Assembly (NCBI RefSeq): GCF_002554705.1
Contig: NZ_PDEP01000013.1
Coordinates: 32,484 to 96,483, forward strand
Length of the DNA stretch: 64,000 nt
DNA from: Longimonas halophila
GTDB taxonomy: Bacteria > Bacteroidota > Rhodothermia > Rhodothermales > Salinibacteraceae
Reading direction: 5' to 3'
The position numbers and the translations under genes were made by a program. The first letter of the stretch is position 1, and the number at the start of each line of letters is the position of its first letter. Of the stretch, positions 54,201 to 61,577 are shown piece by piece. Under the pieces are notes generated by a model that worked only from the letters and a program-made list of their open reading frames with translations, was not told the origin of the DNA and did not search any database.

Positions 54201-54421
54201 TACATCGAGATCTCGATCGGGTAGCTGATCTGCGTCTCCACGTCGACCGGCGAAAGGCCAGGGCTAACGGTAAAGACCTGCACGAGCGTGGGCGAGACGT
54301 CGGGATACGAGTCATTGGGCACCTCGGTGTAGGCCCAGTAGCCCGCCCCGGCGATTCCAGCGATGAGCACGAGGACCATAAGGCGATTTCGAAGGGCGCC
54401 GTTGATGATGCGATCGATCAT
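51212..54421 (-). CDS. Heavy-metal RND pump (CusA/CzcA family)
   Basis: 1069 residues from ATG 54421. HME-type motifs: NDSYPDVSPTLVQVFT at the start and helix 4 NLMTLGALAISIGMIGDGTTVVVENVYRLL. The pattern G-x6-A-x-G-x3-D resembles the Cu+/Ag+ group rather than the DFG-x3-DG of Zn/Co/Cd pumps; the metal is an inference. A low-complexity insert of about 40 residues follows KASRDLPSANQ. Pumps metal across the envelope together with the adaptor and outer-membrane protein upstream on the same strand. Confidence 0.92.
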   Translation of the reverse strand: MIDRIINGALRNRLMVLVLIAGIAGAGYWAYTEVPNDSYPDVSPTLVQVFTVSPGLSPVDVETQISYPIEISMYGLPELERVQSTSIFGLSRVNVYFEDGTDIYFARRLVMERLGQARGEIPDGLGNPQLGPLTTGLGNILMYEVKNEEGADHSLTELRTAQDWIVKPRLRTVPGVTGVLSIGGFVRQYQVQLDMNELLARNLTVGDVRTALGANNRNVGASFLERGGEEYIVRGYGWIRPGEEGLDDIRNIVLRSHDGMPVYVSDVAEVAFGPEIRRGALKASRDLPSANQAASADTSGTSMRAVASGPQRAGPPPSEGAVGGFVQKLIGTNTQAVLGRVEEEITAINNALPEGMTLVSFYSQGTLVEKAVGTVTSSLAFGAMLVLLVLYLFMGDVRSTLIIVATVPLAFLVAFIGLWATGLSANLMTLGALAISIGMIGDGTTVVVENVYRLLEERKDTENVSMVRLVGEAAREVGRPVVFASSIIIIVFLPLFTLQGVEGKLFTPMAYTITFALLGAVVLAITFAPVASSYLVSPKQIANGEPWLIRWLKARFRPLAKWAVDRPKTILASVGVLFVASLALFPFLGTEFAPTLREGTYAVRAVLPPGANLESTEAYTERMQQVFQEFPEVESVHSRVGRAEVGGDPEPVNVVFNVVSLKPLDAWSSGRNYEELQTAMAERLQEQVPGVAANFSQPIQLRTDELLSGVRAQVVASLYGENLDTLATKAQEMAEVIRTVEGAVDVRAQQQGGKPQVLVRPDRQELARLGISVDDFLSTVETGIGGSTAGQVFEGIRRYDVFVRLQEEGRGQIEQVRQLPIRTAKGAVVPLEQVADVEVFTGPKQISRNKASRRTYVQLNVRGRDMGSVVEEIQEKIQAEVDLPPGYFTEYGGQFENQRRAMQRLYIVVPITLGLIFLMLFSTFGSLSYATLIFLNVPFATIGGIVALWLGGLYVSVPAAVGFIAVFGVAVLNGVVLVSYINQLREEGKSMREATVLGAELRLRPVLMTALTTSLGLLPLLLADAIGSNVQRPLAAVVIGGLVTSTLLTLFVLPSIYPWFAEDTADAAI

Positions 54422-54523
54422 GGTTGCGTATGGGGGTATGGATGTGTGAGAGCATGGGGAGTCGTTATGCGGAGGCGGGGTCGTGGATACGTACCACCGT
54501 ACCCCCCGCACGCCTACACGCAA

Positions 54524-55828
54524 TCAGTGGCTGTGGGCGGCGCTGCGACCGCTTGCAGTGAGCGTGGCTTTCAGATCGAAGGCGCCCTGCGTGACAGCGC
54601 GATCGCCCGGCCGAAGCCCGGCCAAGATCTCGACGAAGCCGCTCTGCGACTCCTCACCGGTCCGGACGCGGACGGCGCGGAAGTGCCCTTCCTGGTCACC
54701 CGGGACGAACACCATCGGCTGGCCGTCGATCGTCTGCACGGCATCGGTGGAGACGAGCGCGCGCTCCACGGTGGCGTCGGTCTGGAGGGTGGCCTGCCCG
54801 TACATGCCGGCCCGGAGCTGTCCATCGGCATTATCAACGACAGCCCGCACGCGCATGGTGCGCGTCTCCTCGTCCAGTTGATACGATACGAAGTCCACTT
54901 GCCCTTCGAAGGTCTGGCCCGGCTGGCTGCGCACGGTGAGCGACACGGGCTGCCCGGCCTGCAATACGGCCGCGTCCCGCTCGTAGGCGTCGATCATGAC
55001 CCACATGCGCGAGGGATCGGCTACGTGGAAGGGCGTGTCCTGCGAGTTGAGGGTCTGTCCGGGTGAAGCATCGCGCTTCTGCACGACCCCCGCAATCGGC
55101 GTGCGCACATGAAAGTGCGAGAGCAGCTCGCCGTGGGCATCGTCTGATTCTACCTCTTCTTCCGAGAGGCCGTAGAGCCGGAGCGTCTCGCGGGCCGACG
55201 TGAGATTGGCCTGCGCCTCTTCAAAGGCGGCCTGGGCTTCGAGGAGCGCCGCTTCGCTGGAGATGCTGTCGGCGTAGAGCTGCTGCTCCCGCTCGTAGGC
55301 CCGTCGGCGCGTGTTCAGGTGGGCTTTTGCGGTCAGGTACTCAGCCTTCGCCTTCCCCAGTTCCACGCTGCTCATGATGGCGAGCGTCTGGCCAGCCTCG
55401 ACGCGGTCGCCCAGGTCAACGGTCACGCGGCGGACCTTGCCCTCGACGCGCGGCCCCTGGTTGGCGATGCGGTCGAGATCGAACATGACCGACGCCGGGC
55501 GGCTGATCGCGGATGAGGCGCTGCCGGCCCGGAGCGTGTCCACGCGGATGCCGATTGCCTGCACCTGATCCGGCGTCAGTTCGACGGCACGGGCCTCGCC
55601 AGCGTGCTCATCCTCGCCAGCGTGCCCGTCTTCCTCATGCTGCTCTTGCGATTGCTGCGTTTTCGATGCGGCAGCGTTCTGGGGAGTGTCGCCGGATCCG
55701 CCGCAGCCGGTGAGCAGCAGCGTCGCCACCAACAGGGCGAACAGAAAAGGTGGGAGGGCTGCCGTGCGCAGCGCATGCGGTGAGGACAGGCGAAATCGAG
55801 CGTTGGTCGAAAGCATGGTGTTTATCAT
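54524..55828 (-). CDS. Metal-efflux adaptor (CusB-like), lipoprotein
   Basis: 434 residues from ATG 55828 (alternative ATG 55816). Lipobox LLLTGC. After a His/Asp/Glu-rich stretch (EQHEEDGHAGEDEHAGE, possible metal-binding), a beta barrel-lipoyl-hairpin adaptor: GKVRRVTVDLGDRVEAGQTLAIMSS, EREQQLYADSISSEAALLEAQAAFEEAQ, VRTPIAGVVQKRDASPGQ. C-terminal AAHSH. Middle component of the CusCBA-like pump, 102 bp before the RND gene. Confidence 0.9.
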   Translation of the reverse strand: MINTMLSTNARFRLSSPHALRTAALPPFLFALLVATLLLTGCGGSGDTPQNAAASKTQQSQEQHEEDGHAGEDEHAGEARAVELTPDQVQAIGIRVDTLRAGSASSAISRPASVMFDLDRIANQGPRVEGKVRRVTVDLGDRVEAGQTLAIMSSVELGKAKAEYLTAKAHLNTRRRAYEREQQLYADSISSEAALLEAQAAFEEAQANLTSARETLRLYGLSEEEVESDDAHGELLSHFHVRTPIAGVVQKRDASPGQTLNSQDTPFHVADPSRMWVMIDAYERDAAVLQAGQPVSLTVRSQPGQTFEGQVDFVSYQLDEETRTMRVRAVVDNADGQLRAGMYGQATLQTDATVERALVSTDAVQTIDGQPMVFVPGDQEGHFRAVRVRTGEESQSGFVEILAGLRPGDRAVTQGAFDLKATLTASGRSAAHSH

Positions 55829-55922
55829 GGCGTAGGTCGAGGTCAAGAGGAGTGCAGGCCGCGGCGTGCGGACAAAACGGGAGGGCGGAATGGATAAAAG
55901 CGTCGGGGAGCATGAGGCGGCT

Positions 55923-57368
55923 TTATTCATCGGGCACTTTCGCCAGCGGCGTGGCAATGAGGTGCTCGACATCGGCACGTCGCTGGTAATAGGTGCTCAG
56001 GGCGCGTACCTCCTGGCGCTGCACGTCGAAGAGGGTGCGCTGCGCGTCGAGGACTTCGAGGTAGCCGAACTTGCCCTCGCGATAGCCCTGACGGATAGCC
56101 GTGAAGGCGGACCGAGCCGCCGGTAGCGTCTCCTTGCGGATTGTCTGCACCTCGCTGTAGGCCGCAGCCAATTGCCGATAGGATCGCGTGAGGGCTGTGT
56201 CGACGCGGACCCGGGCGTCCCGCTGTTCTTGAATCGTGCGCTGCAAGCGGTACCGGGCGCGCTGGGTGGCACCCTGATTGCGGTCGAAAAGCGGAAGGGG
56301 CAACGCGATGCCCGCGGCAAAGGCCTCCGTGCCCGGCCCGCCAAAGCGCTGCCAGCCCGCGGTGACTTCTGGCACGGGATACCGGCTCACCTTCTCCAAT
56401 GAAAGCTGCGCCTCGGCCTGCTGGATGTTGGCGGCCTGACGCGCCACCTGTGGGTTGCGCGCGGCCAGCGGTCGCACCGTGCTCAGCGGCGGAAGGGCGC
56501 GCACCGGACCAAACGGTCCCGTGACGGCCTCGAAAGGCGGTGCTTCCGGTCGCCCCCATGTGCCGGCGAGCGTCGTACGGGCGGACTCCAGAGACTGTCG
56601 GGCGCGGCTGCGTTGGATACGCGCCTCCGAAAGCGGCACCCGGGTGCGCGTCTGCTCCACAGGACTCACCTCTCCGGCCTCCACCTGTCGGCTCACTGTC
56701 TGGTAGACTTCCTCGGAGAGGCGGACAAGCTCCTCGGTCAGCCGCACGCGCTCCTGCGCGGCCAGGACACCGATAAAGGCCTTCGTGGCCTGCGTGGTCA
56801 CGTCCAGCCGGGCGGCTTCGTAGTCCCAACCAGCCAGGTCACGCTCGGCCTCGGCCACGTCCCGCTGTTTCCAGGGCCGTCCCCACAGCTCAAGCGGAAT
56901 CCCCAACCGCACCGACTGCTCGGCCCCTAAAAAACCACCCAGCGGCTCGCCAGTGGGCAGGTCCTCTGCTTCTGCAGAAAGCGTCGGATTGGGATAGAGT
57001 CCCGCTTGGAGGGCTTGGGCCTCGCGAGCGCGCACCTCCCAGGCAAATGATTGGAGGCGCGGATTTTCTTGTAGCGCCAGCGCGAGCGCATCCGGTAGGG
57101 CGAGCGTATCGCTGGACACCAGTGAGCGGCCCGCAGTCTCTGTTGTTGGGCGAAGGGCCTCTCGGTTTACGCCTTCAGATACTACGCCGCGAGCGGAATC
57201 ATTATCAGGCAAACCATCATGAGGAGGCTGATAAGCAGTTGTGTCGCCACCCAGGGGCCGCGGCTCGGGCCAGGCCGTGTCATGTGTGGCTGTGCATCCG
57301 GCAAAAAAGCTCGCTACGAAGACAGCGGTCAAAAAAACAGATGAGGACGAGATATACCTCAGGTACAT
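55923..57368 (-). CDS. Outer-membrane factor of the metal-efflux system (CusC/TolC-like)
   Basis: 481 residues from ATG 57368. Lipobox FFAGC. OEP repeats: LALPDALALALQENPRLQSFAWEVRAREAQALQAGLYPNPTL and later AFTAIRQGYREGKFGYLEVLDAQRTLFDVQ. Typical of the CzcC/CusC group. First gene of the pump operon; adaptor follows after about 94 bp. Confidence 0.91.
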   Translation of the reverse strand: MYLRYISSSSVFLTAVFVASFFAGCTATHDTAWPEPRPLGGDTTAYQPPHDGLPDNDSARGVVSEGVNREALRPTTETAGRSLVSSDTLALPDALALALQENPRLQSFAWEVRAREAQALQAGLYPNPTLSAEAEDLPTGEPLGGFLGAEQSVRLGIPLELWGRPWKQRDVAEAERDLAGWDYEAARLDVTTQATKAFIGVLAAQERVRLTEELVRLSEEVYQTVSRQVEAGEVSPVEQTRTRVPLSEARIQRSRARQSLESARTTLAGTWGRPEAPPFEAVTGPFGPVRALPPLSTVRPLAARNPQVARQAANIQQAEAQLSLEKVSRYPVPEVTAGWQRFGGPGTEAFAAGIALPLPLFDRNQGATQRARYRLQRTIQEQRDARVRVDTALTRSYRQLAAAYSEVQTIRKETLPAARSAFTAIRQGYREGKFGYLEVLDAQRTLFDVQRQEVRALSTYYQRRADVEHLIATPLAKVPDE

Positions 57369-57517
57369 AGATAGCTCTCCAATCAAGTCGAAGGGGCGCA
57401 ACAGACCCTCTGCAGAGAAGTGTCTATACCTGTGCGAATGTACCACACAGATATAGCTTACCCTCAGCATCGAAAATAGACAGAAGCCACCGAGACGGGT
57501 GGCCGATCAGAGAACGT

Positions 57518-57973
57518 CTATATTAGCAGCACGACGGTGCTGTGCGGATGACGAGAAGAGGAGGCAGGCTCGTCGGAAGAAAAGGCAGTATGCGTAGAAC
57601 GAGCGGGAGGATCCAGGTCGACCGTGAGGACGGATTGAACTACGAAGCGCGCATCTGCGCCTCGTGTATCTACCTGTATGGCTTGGTGGCACGTGTCGCC
57701 TGCCCGCGACATCCAGATGGGGACGTCTGTGCAGGACGTACGATTGTCACTAACGTGCTGAACATTGGTGGGTTGAAGCTCACCCGATTCAAACGCATTT
57801 GCTTGCGTACGGTATTCACTCAGCGGGTTGTCGTGATGGGCAGACTGAACCGACTCAACGGCAACATGATTTTCTCCAATGCAGAGAACAATACCCTGAG
57901 CAAGATGGGGACTGAACGATGACATCACAGCCGCAAGTAGAAGCCACACAAGGGGCTTCAGGCGAGTCCGCAT
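57518..57973 (-). CDS. Small secreted Cys/His-containing protein upstream of the metal pump
   Basis: 151 residues from ATG 57973 (seven codons downstream of another ATG at 57994). A signal peptide (LVWLLLAAVMSSFSPHLAQG) is followed by IVLCIGENHVAVESVQSAHHDN, a centre with SCTDVPIWMS, and TCHQAIQVD. The motif VLCIGxxxHVAVE and the C-x-DVP segment resemble small uncharacterised proteins I recall just upstream of RND metal-efflux operons, possibly periplasmic metal binders; this recollection is unchecked. It lies 149 bp upstream of the CusC-like gene. Confidence 0.55.
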   Translation of the reverse strand: MRTRLKPLVWLLLAAVMSSFSPHLAQGIVLCIGENHVAVESVQSAHHDNPLSEYRTQANAFESGELQPTNVQHVSDNRTSCTDVPIWMSRAGDTCHQAIQVDTRGADARFVVQSVLTVDLDPPARSTHTAFSSDEPASSSRHPHSTVVLLI

Positions 57974-58075
57974 GTTCAGTAGTGATAGATGCATCTTAGA
58001 TCACTTAGTTTGACTTTCTGCTGTTATATGTACCTTATGAGCGAGATACGGGTTTATTAAAAGCGAGTGTAATGA

Positions 58076-58990
58076 TCAGGCCCGGCTGTCAATGCGTTGG
58101 GACTCGTCTTCCCACGCCACCTGCCATACGGTGCTCGGCTTCGGCGTATCGCTCCGGCAGCTGTGTCGAAACGCCGGTCCCGGCTGGGCCTGCACCTGGG
58201 CGCGGTACGTGCGGCCTTGCATCTGCACGGCCACCTGCCACACCGACTCGTGCGGATGCGCTACAATCTGCCCCATGCCGTCATCAAGCGCGGTGCAATG
58301 TAGGCGCTTCCGGAGCGCGACACACGCTGCCTGCACCGGACGCTTCTGCGTCACGCGTCCGCGGCAGTGCGATAGGCTGTAGACCGTCCGCTCCTGGTGC
58401 GCAGCAACCACCGTGGGCACGGCCTCCGCATCCAGCCAGCCGTAGTGCATGCCTGAGGGTAGCACCAGCGCCGTGGGTGCAAACCGGTGGCCGCCCAGGT
58501 GCGAAGTCTGCCACGCGCCCTCAGGATGCGCCTGCCGGGCCGCCGTGGCCACCGGACGTCCCCACTTGGCGCAGCACGCATCGCGGCGCCCGTTGGTACA
58601 GGTGAGAACGAGCGGGGCCTCGGGGAGCGTCGACGGGCCGCGCTGCAGCAGTTTGGGGACGTTGAGCGCAGCCACGTCGGCGTAGTCAGATACGCGGCGG
58701 GTGTGCACCACCGGGTCGATTCCGGCGCGCACCACAACGCAGCGGATGGCCCCGCGCCGATCCCACGTGGTAAGGGCGCGGCGAATCAGTTGAATGCGCA
58801 GGGTGGGCACTTCGGTGCGCCATTGCTGCACCGTATTCGCGATGTCGGGATACCACGCGGCTTCTTCCACCGCCTTACGTGCCCATGGCGATGGGTCTTC
58901 GATGAGCAGCCAGCAAGAGGCCTCGGTAGCGGTGCCCGCCATGTCATTGGTTTTTGCACGGGCAACCTGAGAGCAGAAGGGCGTATCCAC
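58076..58990 (-). CDS. Sucrase/ferredoxin-like family protein
   Basis: About 304 residues from GTG 58990 (DTPFCSQVARAKTND); a TTG at 59068 is an alternative. Thioredoxin-like 2Fe-2S ferredoxin family (PF06999-like): LVLTCTNGRRDACCAKWGRPVA (Cys cluster), then TSHLGGHRFAPTALVLPSGMHYGWLDAEAV. N-terminal GTATEASCWLLIEDPSPWARKAVEE. Family function is poorly known; often called sucraseferredoxin-like. Divergent from the methyltransferase gene. Confidence 0.85.
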   Translation of the reverse strand: MDTPFCSQVARAKTNDMAGTATEASCWLLIEDPSPWARKAVEEAAWYPDIANTVQQWRTEVPTLRIQLIRRALTTWDRRGAIRCVVVRAGIDPVVHTRRVSDYADVAALNVPKLLQRGPSTLPEAPLVLTCTNGRRDACCAKWGRPVATAARQAHPEGAWQTSHLGGHRFAPTALVLPSGMHYGWLDAEAVPTVVAAHQERTVYSLSHCRGRVTQKRPVQAACVALRKRLHCTALDDGMGQIVAHPHESVWQVAVQMQGRTYRAQVQAQPGPAFRHSCRSDTPKPSTVWQVAWEDESQRIDSRA

Positions 58991-59369
58991 AACGCAGTAA
59001 AAGGTTGAACGAGAGCAATTGACGGCAACCGTGATGTTCTGTGGGGGCGGCCGGGCGATCTGTACCAAAGCAGGGCGTCTTGGCTCCAGCTACCAGAGGC
59101 CTTCATGCATCGACGCAATCGGGCACAGCGCAGCCTCTGCGCGCAAACGATAGGGACCGGATACGATCCGAAAGCGCTCTACTGCACTGTGCGCCTCATC
59201 TTTACGGGGATATGCCGTATTGGCGCATAGACGATGCACTGCTTCTCCATTGGCCCTATGCGCAATGGTATGCGTGCTTCGTATCGCATTGACCTATATT
59301 GGACGTACGAGCCTGTCGGGCTACCAACAGGCTTGGTTGATGCGTCTCTGTCCTTACTGGTTGCCCCCC
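58991..59369. other. Divergent intergenic region
   Basis: 379 bp between the sucrase/ferredoxin-like gene and the methyltransferase; must hold both promoters. No motif, repeat or gene recognised. Confidence 0.45.
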
Positions 59370-60713
59370 ATGACCTGTCGCCACTGCCACGCGCCGCTGA
59401 CCACGCCGTTTTTAGACCTGGGCCACGCGCCGCTTTCCAACGCATATCTTTCGGAGGCCGACCTGCGCGCTCCCGAATCCTACTACCCACTGCGCACGCG
59501 CGTCTGCACGCACTGCTGGCTGGTGCAGACGGAGGATTATGCCGCGCCCGATGCCATGTTCGACGATGACTACGCGTACTTTTCGAGCACCTCGTCAACT
59601 TGGCTCAACCATGCGGCGCGCTATGCAGCTATGATTACCGACCGGCTGGCGCTCACTGAAGACGACTTCGTCCTGGAGGTAGCCTGCAACGACGGCTACC
59701 TGCTGCGCAATTTTCGCGAGGCGGGAATTCCGTGCCTGGGCGTCGAGCCCACCGCCTGCACGGCGGAGGCGGCCCGCAAGCAGGGCATTCCCGTCGTGTC
59801 GGACTTCTTTGGGGTCGAGCTGGCTACGGAGCTTGCAGCGACCTACCCGAAAGCCGACCTCATTGCCGCGAATAACGTGCTGGCACACGTGCCCGACATC
59901 AACGACTTCTGTGCGGGGCTTCGCATTGCGCTTGCGCCGGGGGGCACCGTTACGCTGGAATTTCAGCATCTTATGACGCTGATTCAGCACGGGCAGTTCG
60001 ATACCGTGTACCACGAGCACTTTTCGTATCTGTCGCTCTATGCGGTGCAGCATGTGCTGGCTGCAGCGGACCTGCGTGTGTGGGATGTAGAGCGCCTGCC
60101 TACGCACGGGGGCAGTCTGCGTGTGTACGCCTGCCACGCCAACGATCCGCGCTCCACAACCGATGCGGTAGCGGCGCTCCTCGACGAGGAGATGAAGCGC
60201 GGGCTTCAGGAGCCAGATACATATGCGACGTTCCAGGGCCGGGCCGACCGCATCAAAGACAATCTGATTCGCTTTTTGATCGAAGCCAAACGCAGTGGCA
60301 AAACCGTGGCTGCGTACGGAGCCGCAGCGAAAGGCAACACGCTGCTCAACTACGCCGGTATCAAGCCCGACCTGCTCCCGTTCGTGTGCGATGCGGCGCC
60401 CTCAAAGCAAGGCAAATACCTACCCGGCAGCCACCTGCCGATTCGTCCGCCCGAGGCGCTACAGCAGGATCCGCCCGACTACGTGCTCATTCTGCCGTGG
60501 AATATCGCGCCCGAGATTGTGAAGCAGCAGCACGATCTGGCTGCTCAGGGCACGCGGTTTGTCGTGGCCGTGCCCGCGCTCACCATCCTCGACACCCATA
60601 CGGCGCCCCCCTCTGTGACGCCCTCACCCCTTTTGCAGCGTCATCCGGTCGTAGCTGTGGATGCCTTGTTCAATCGTCAGCGGCATGAGGGCGCCGGCGA
60701 CGGCATTCTGTAG
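59370..60713 (+). CDS. Zinc-ribbon SAM-dependent C-methyltransferase (NDP-hexose type family)
   Basis: 447 residues from ATG 59370. An N-terminal zinc ribbon (CRHCHAPL...CTHCWLVQ) leads to a Rossmann methyltransferase (FVLEVACNDGYLLRNFREAG, ANNVLAHVPDINDFCAGL) and a C-terminal Methyltransf_14-type domain (GKTVAAYGAAAKGNTLLNYAG, GSHLPIRPPEAL). Family members methylate C-3 or C-5 of sugar nucleotides or related substrates. The last approximately 30 residues run antisense over the 3' end of the neighbouring minus-strand methyltransferase gene, and family members usually end near FVVAVPALTIL. Confidence 0.85.
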   Translation: MTCRHCHAPLTTPFLDLGHAPLSNAYLSEADLRAPESYYPLRTRVCTHCWLVQTEDYAAPDAMFDDDYAYFSSTSSTWLNHAARYAAMITDRLALTEDDFVLEVACNDGYLLRNFREAGIPCLGVEPTACTAEAARKQGIPVVSDFFGVELATELAATYPKADLIAANNVLAHVPDINDFCAGLRIALAPGGTVTLEFQHLMTLIQHGQFDTVYHEHFSYLSLYAVQHVLAAADLRVWDVERLPTHGGSLRVYACHANDPRSTTDAVAALLDEEMKRGLQEPDTYATFQGRADRIKDNLIRFLIEAKRSGKTVAAYGAAAKGNTLLNYAGIKPDLLPFVCDAAPSKQGKYLPGSHLPIRPPEALQQDPPDYVLILPWNIAPEIVKQQHDLAAQGTRFVVAVPALTILDTHTAPPSVTPSPLLQRHPVVAVDALFNRQRHEGAGDGIL

Positions 60714-61571
60714 CATGTTGCGCGGCAGCAGCCACCGGAAGAGTGTGTTCATGAGGCGACTTTCGTAGTACTGCAGCGCGCGGTCTTCGTAGCGCCGTAG
60801 TGTGGGCAAGATCGCCTGCGACAGGTCGTTGTGCGTGCGGCACGTAAATCCGGTTTGTTCAGCGGATGTGAGGAAGTCGTCGCGGTCAAAGAAGCGGTCA
60901 ACAGACATGGAGCGCTCTACCAGGGTGGCCGCAGTCGCCCATTCGTTGCCGTGGGCCTCCGCATCGCCCGTACGAAACCCGTCGATCACAATAAAATGAC
61001 CGCCCGGACGCAGCACGCGGTGGGCCTCACGCAGTGCTTGCGGGAGGTTGTCGGAGTGGCACAGGCTCTCGACGACGAACACCAGATCGAAGGATTCATC
61101 GGCAAACGGCAGGTCGTGGAAGTTCGCCTGCAGGAACGACACGTTGGGCTGGGTCTGGGCCTCGCGTCGGGCAGCGCGCACGTGCTTGGCCGTCAGGTCG
61201 ATGCCCGTGAATGCACGTTCAGGATGCTGCGCAGCCAAATAGCGACTGCTGAACCCGCGTCCACTGGCCAGTTCGAGCACATCGTGCGCACCGGTTTCGC
61301 GCATGACCCGCTCTACGATGCAGGGCTGTCCGTAGTATCCGGCCCGGTCGAACGTGCCCCCCGGATTCAGCGCCATGTGGATGGCGCCTTCTTTCGAGTG
61401 GACGAAGTGGTACGCCCAGTAGCTATCTTCGTAGTAGTCGGCGGTGTCGTCGGCATCGGTGGATACGTGGGCCAACTCGTCGATGCCGAAGTTGTCATCA
61501 ACGAAGCGCAGGTAGCGGCGGAGTTTGGCGGTTCGGTTGGTAGCAGATGCGGCGTGCGTAGCAGATGCCAT
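60624..61571 (-). CDS. Class I SAM-dependent methyltransferase
   Basis: 315 residues. Motif I VLELASGRGFSSRYLA, post-I FTGIDLTAKHVRAAR, motif II FADESFDLVFVVESLCH, motif III LRPGGHFIVIDGF. C-terminal QGIHSYDRMTLQKG is common in sterol/gamma-tocopherol-like methyltransferases. Starts 6 bp after the P1B ATPase stop, so cotranscribed with it. Substrate unknown. Overlaps the plus-strand methyltransferase by 90 bp, tail to tail. Confidence 0.88.
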   Translation of the reverse strand: MASATHAASATNRTAKLRRYLRFVDDNFGIDELAHVSTDADDTADYYEDSYWAYHFVHSKEGAIHMALNPGGTFDRAGYYGQPCIVERVMRETGAHDVLELASGRGFSSRYLAAQHPERAFTGIDLTAKHVRAARREAQTQPNVSFLQANFHDLPFADESFDLVFVVESLCHSDNLPQALREAHRVLRPGGHFIVIDGFRTGDAEAHGNEWATAATLVERSMSVDRFFDRDDFLTSAEQTGFTCRTHNDLSQAILPTLRRYEDRALQYYESRLMNTLFRWLLPRNMLQNAVAGALMPLTIEQGIHSYDRMTLQKG

Positions 61572-61577
61572 AAGCGG

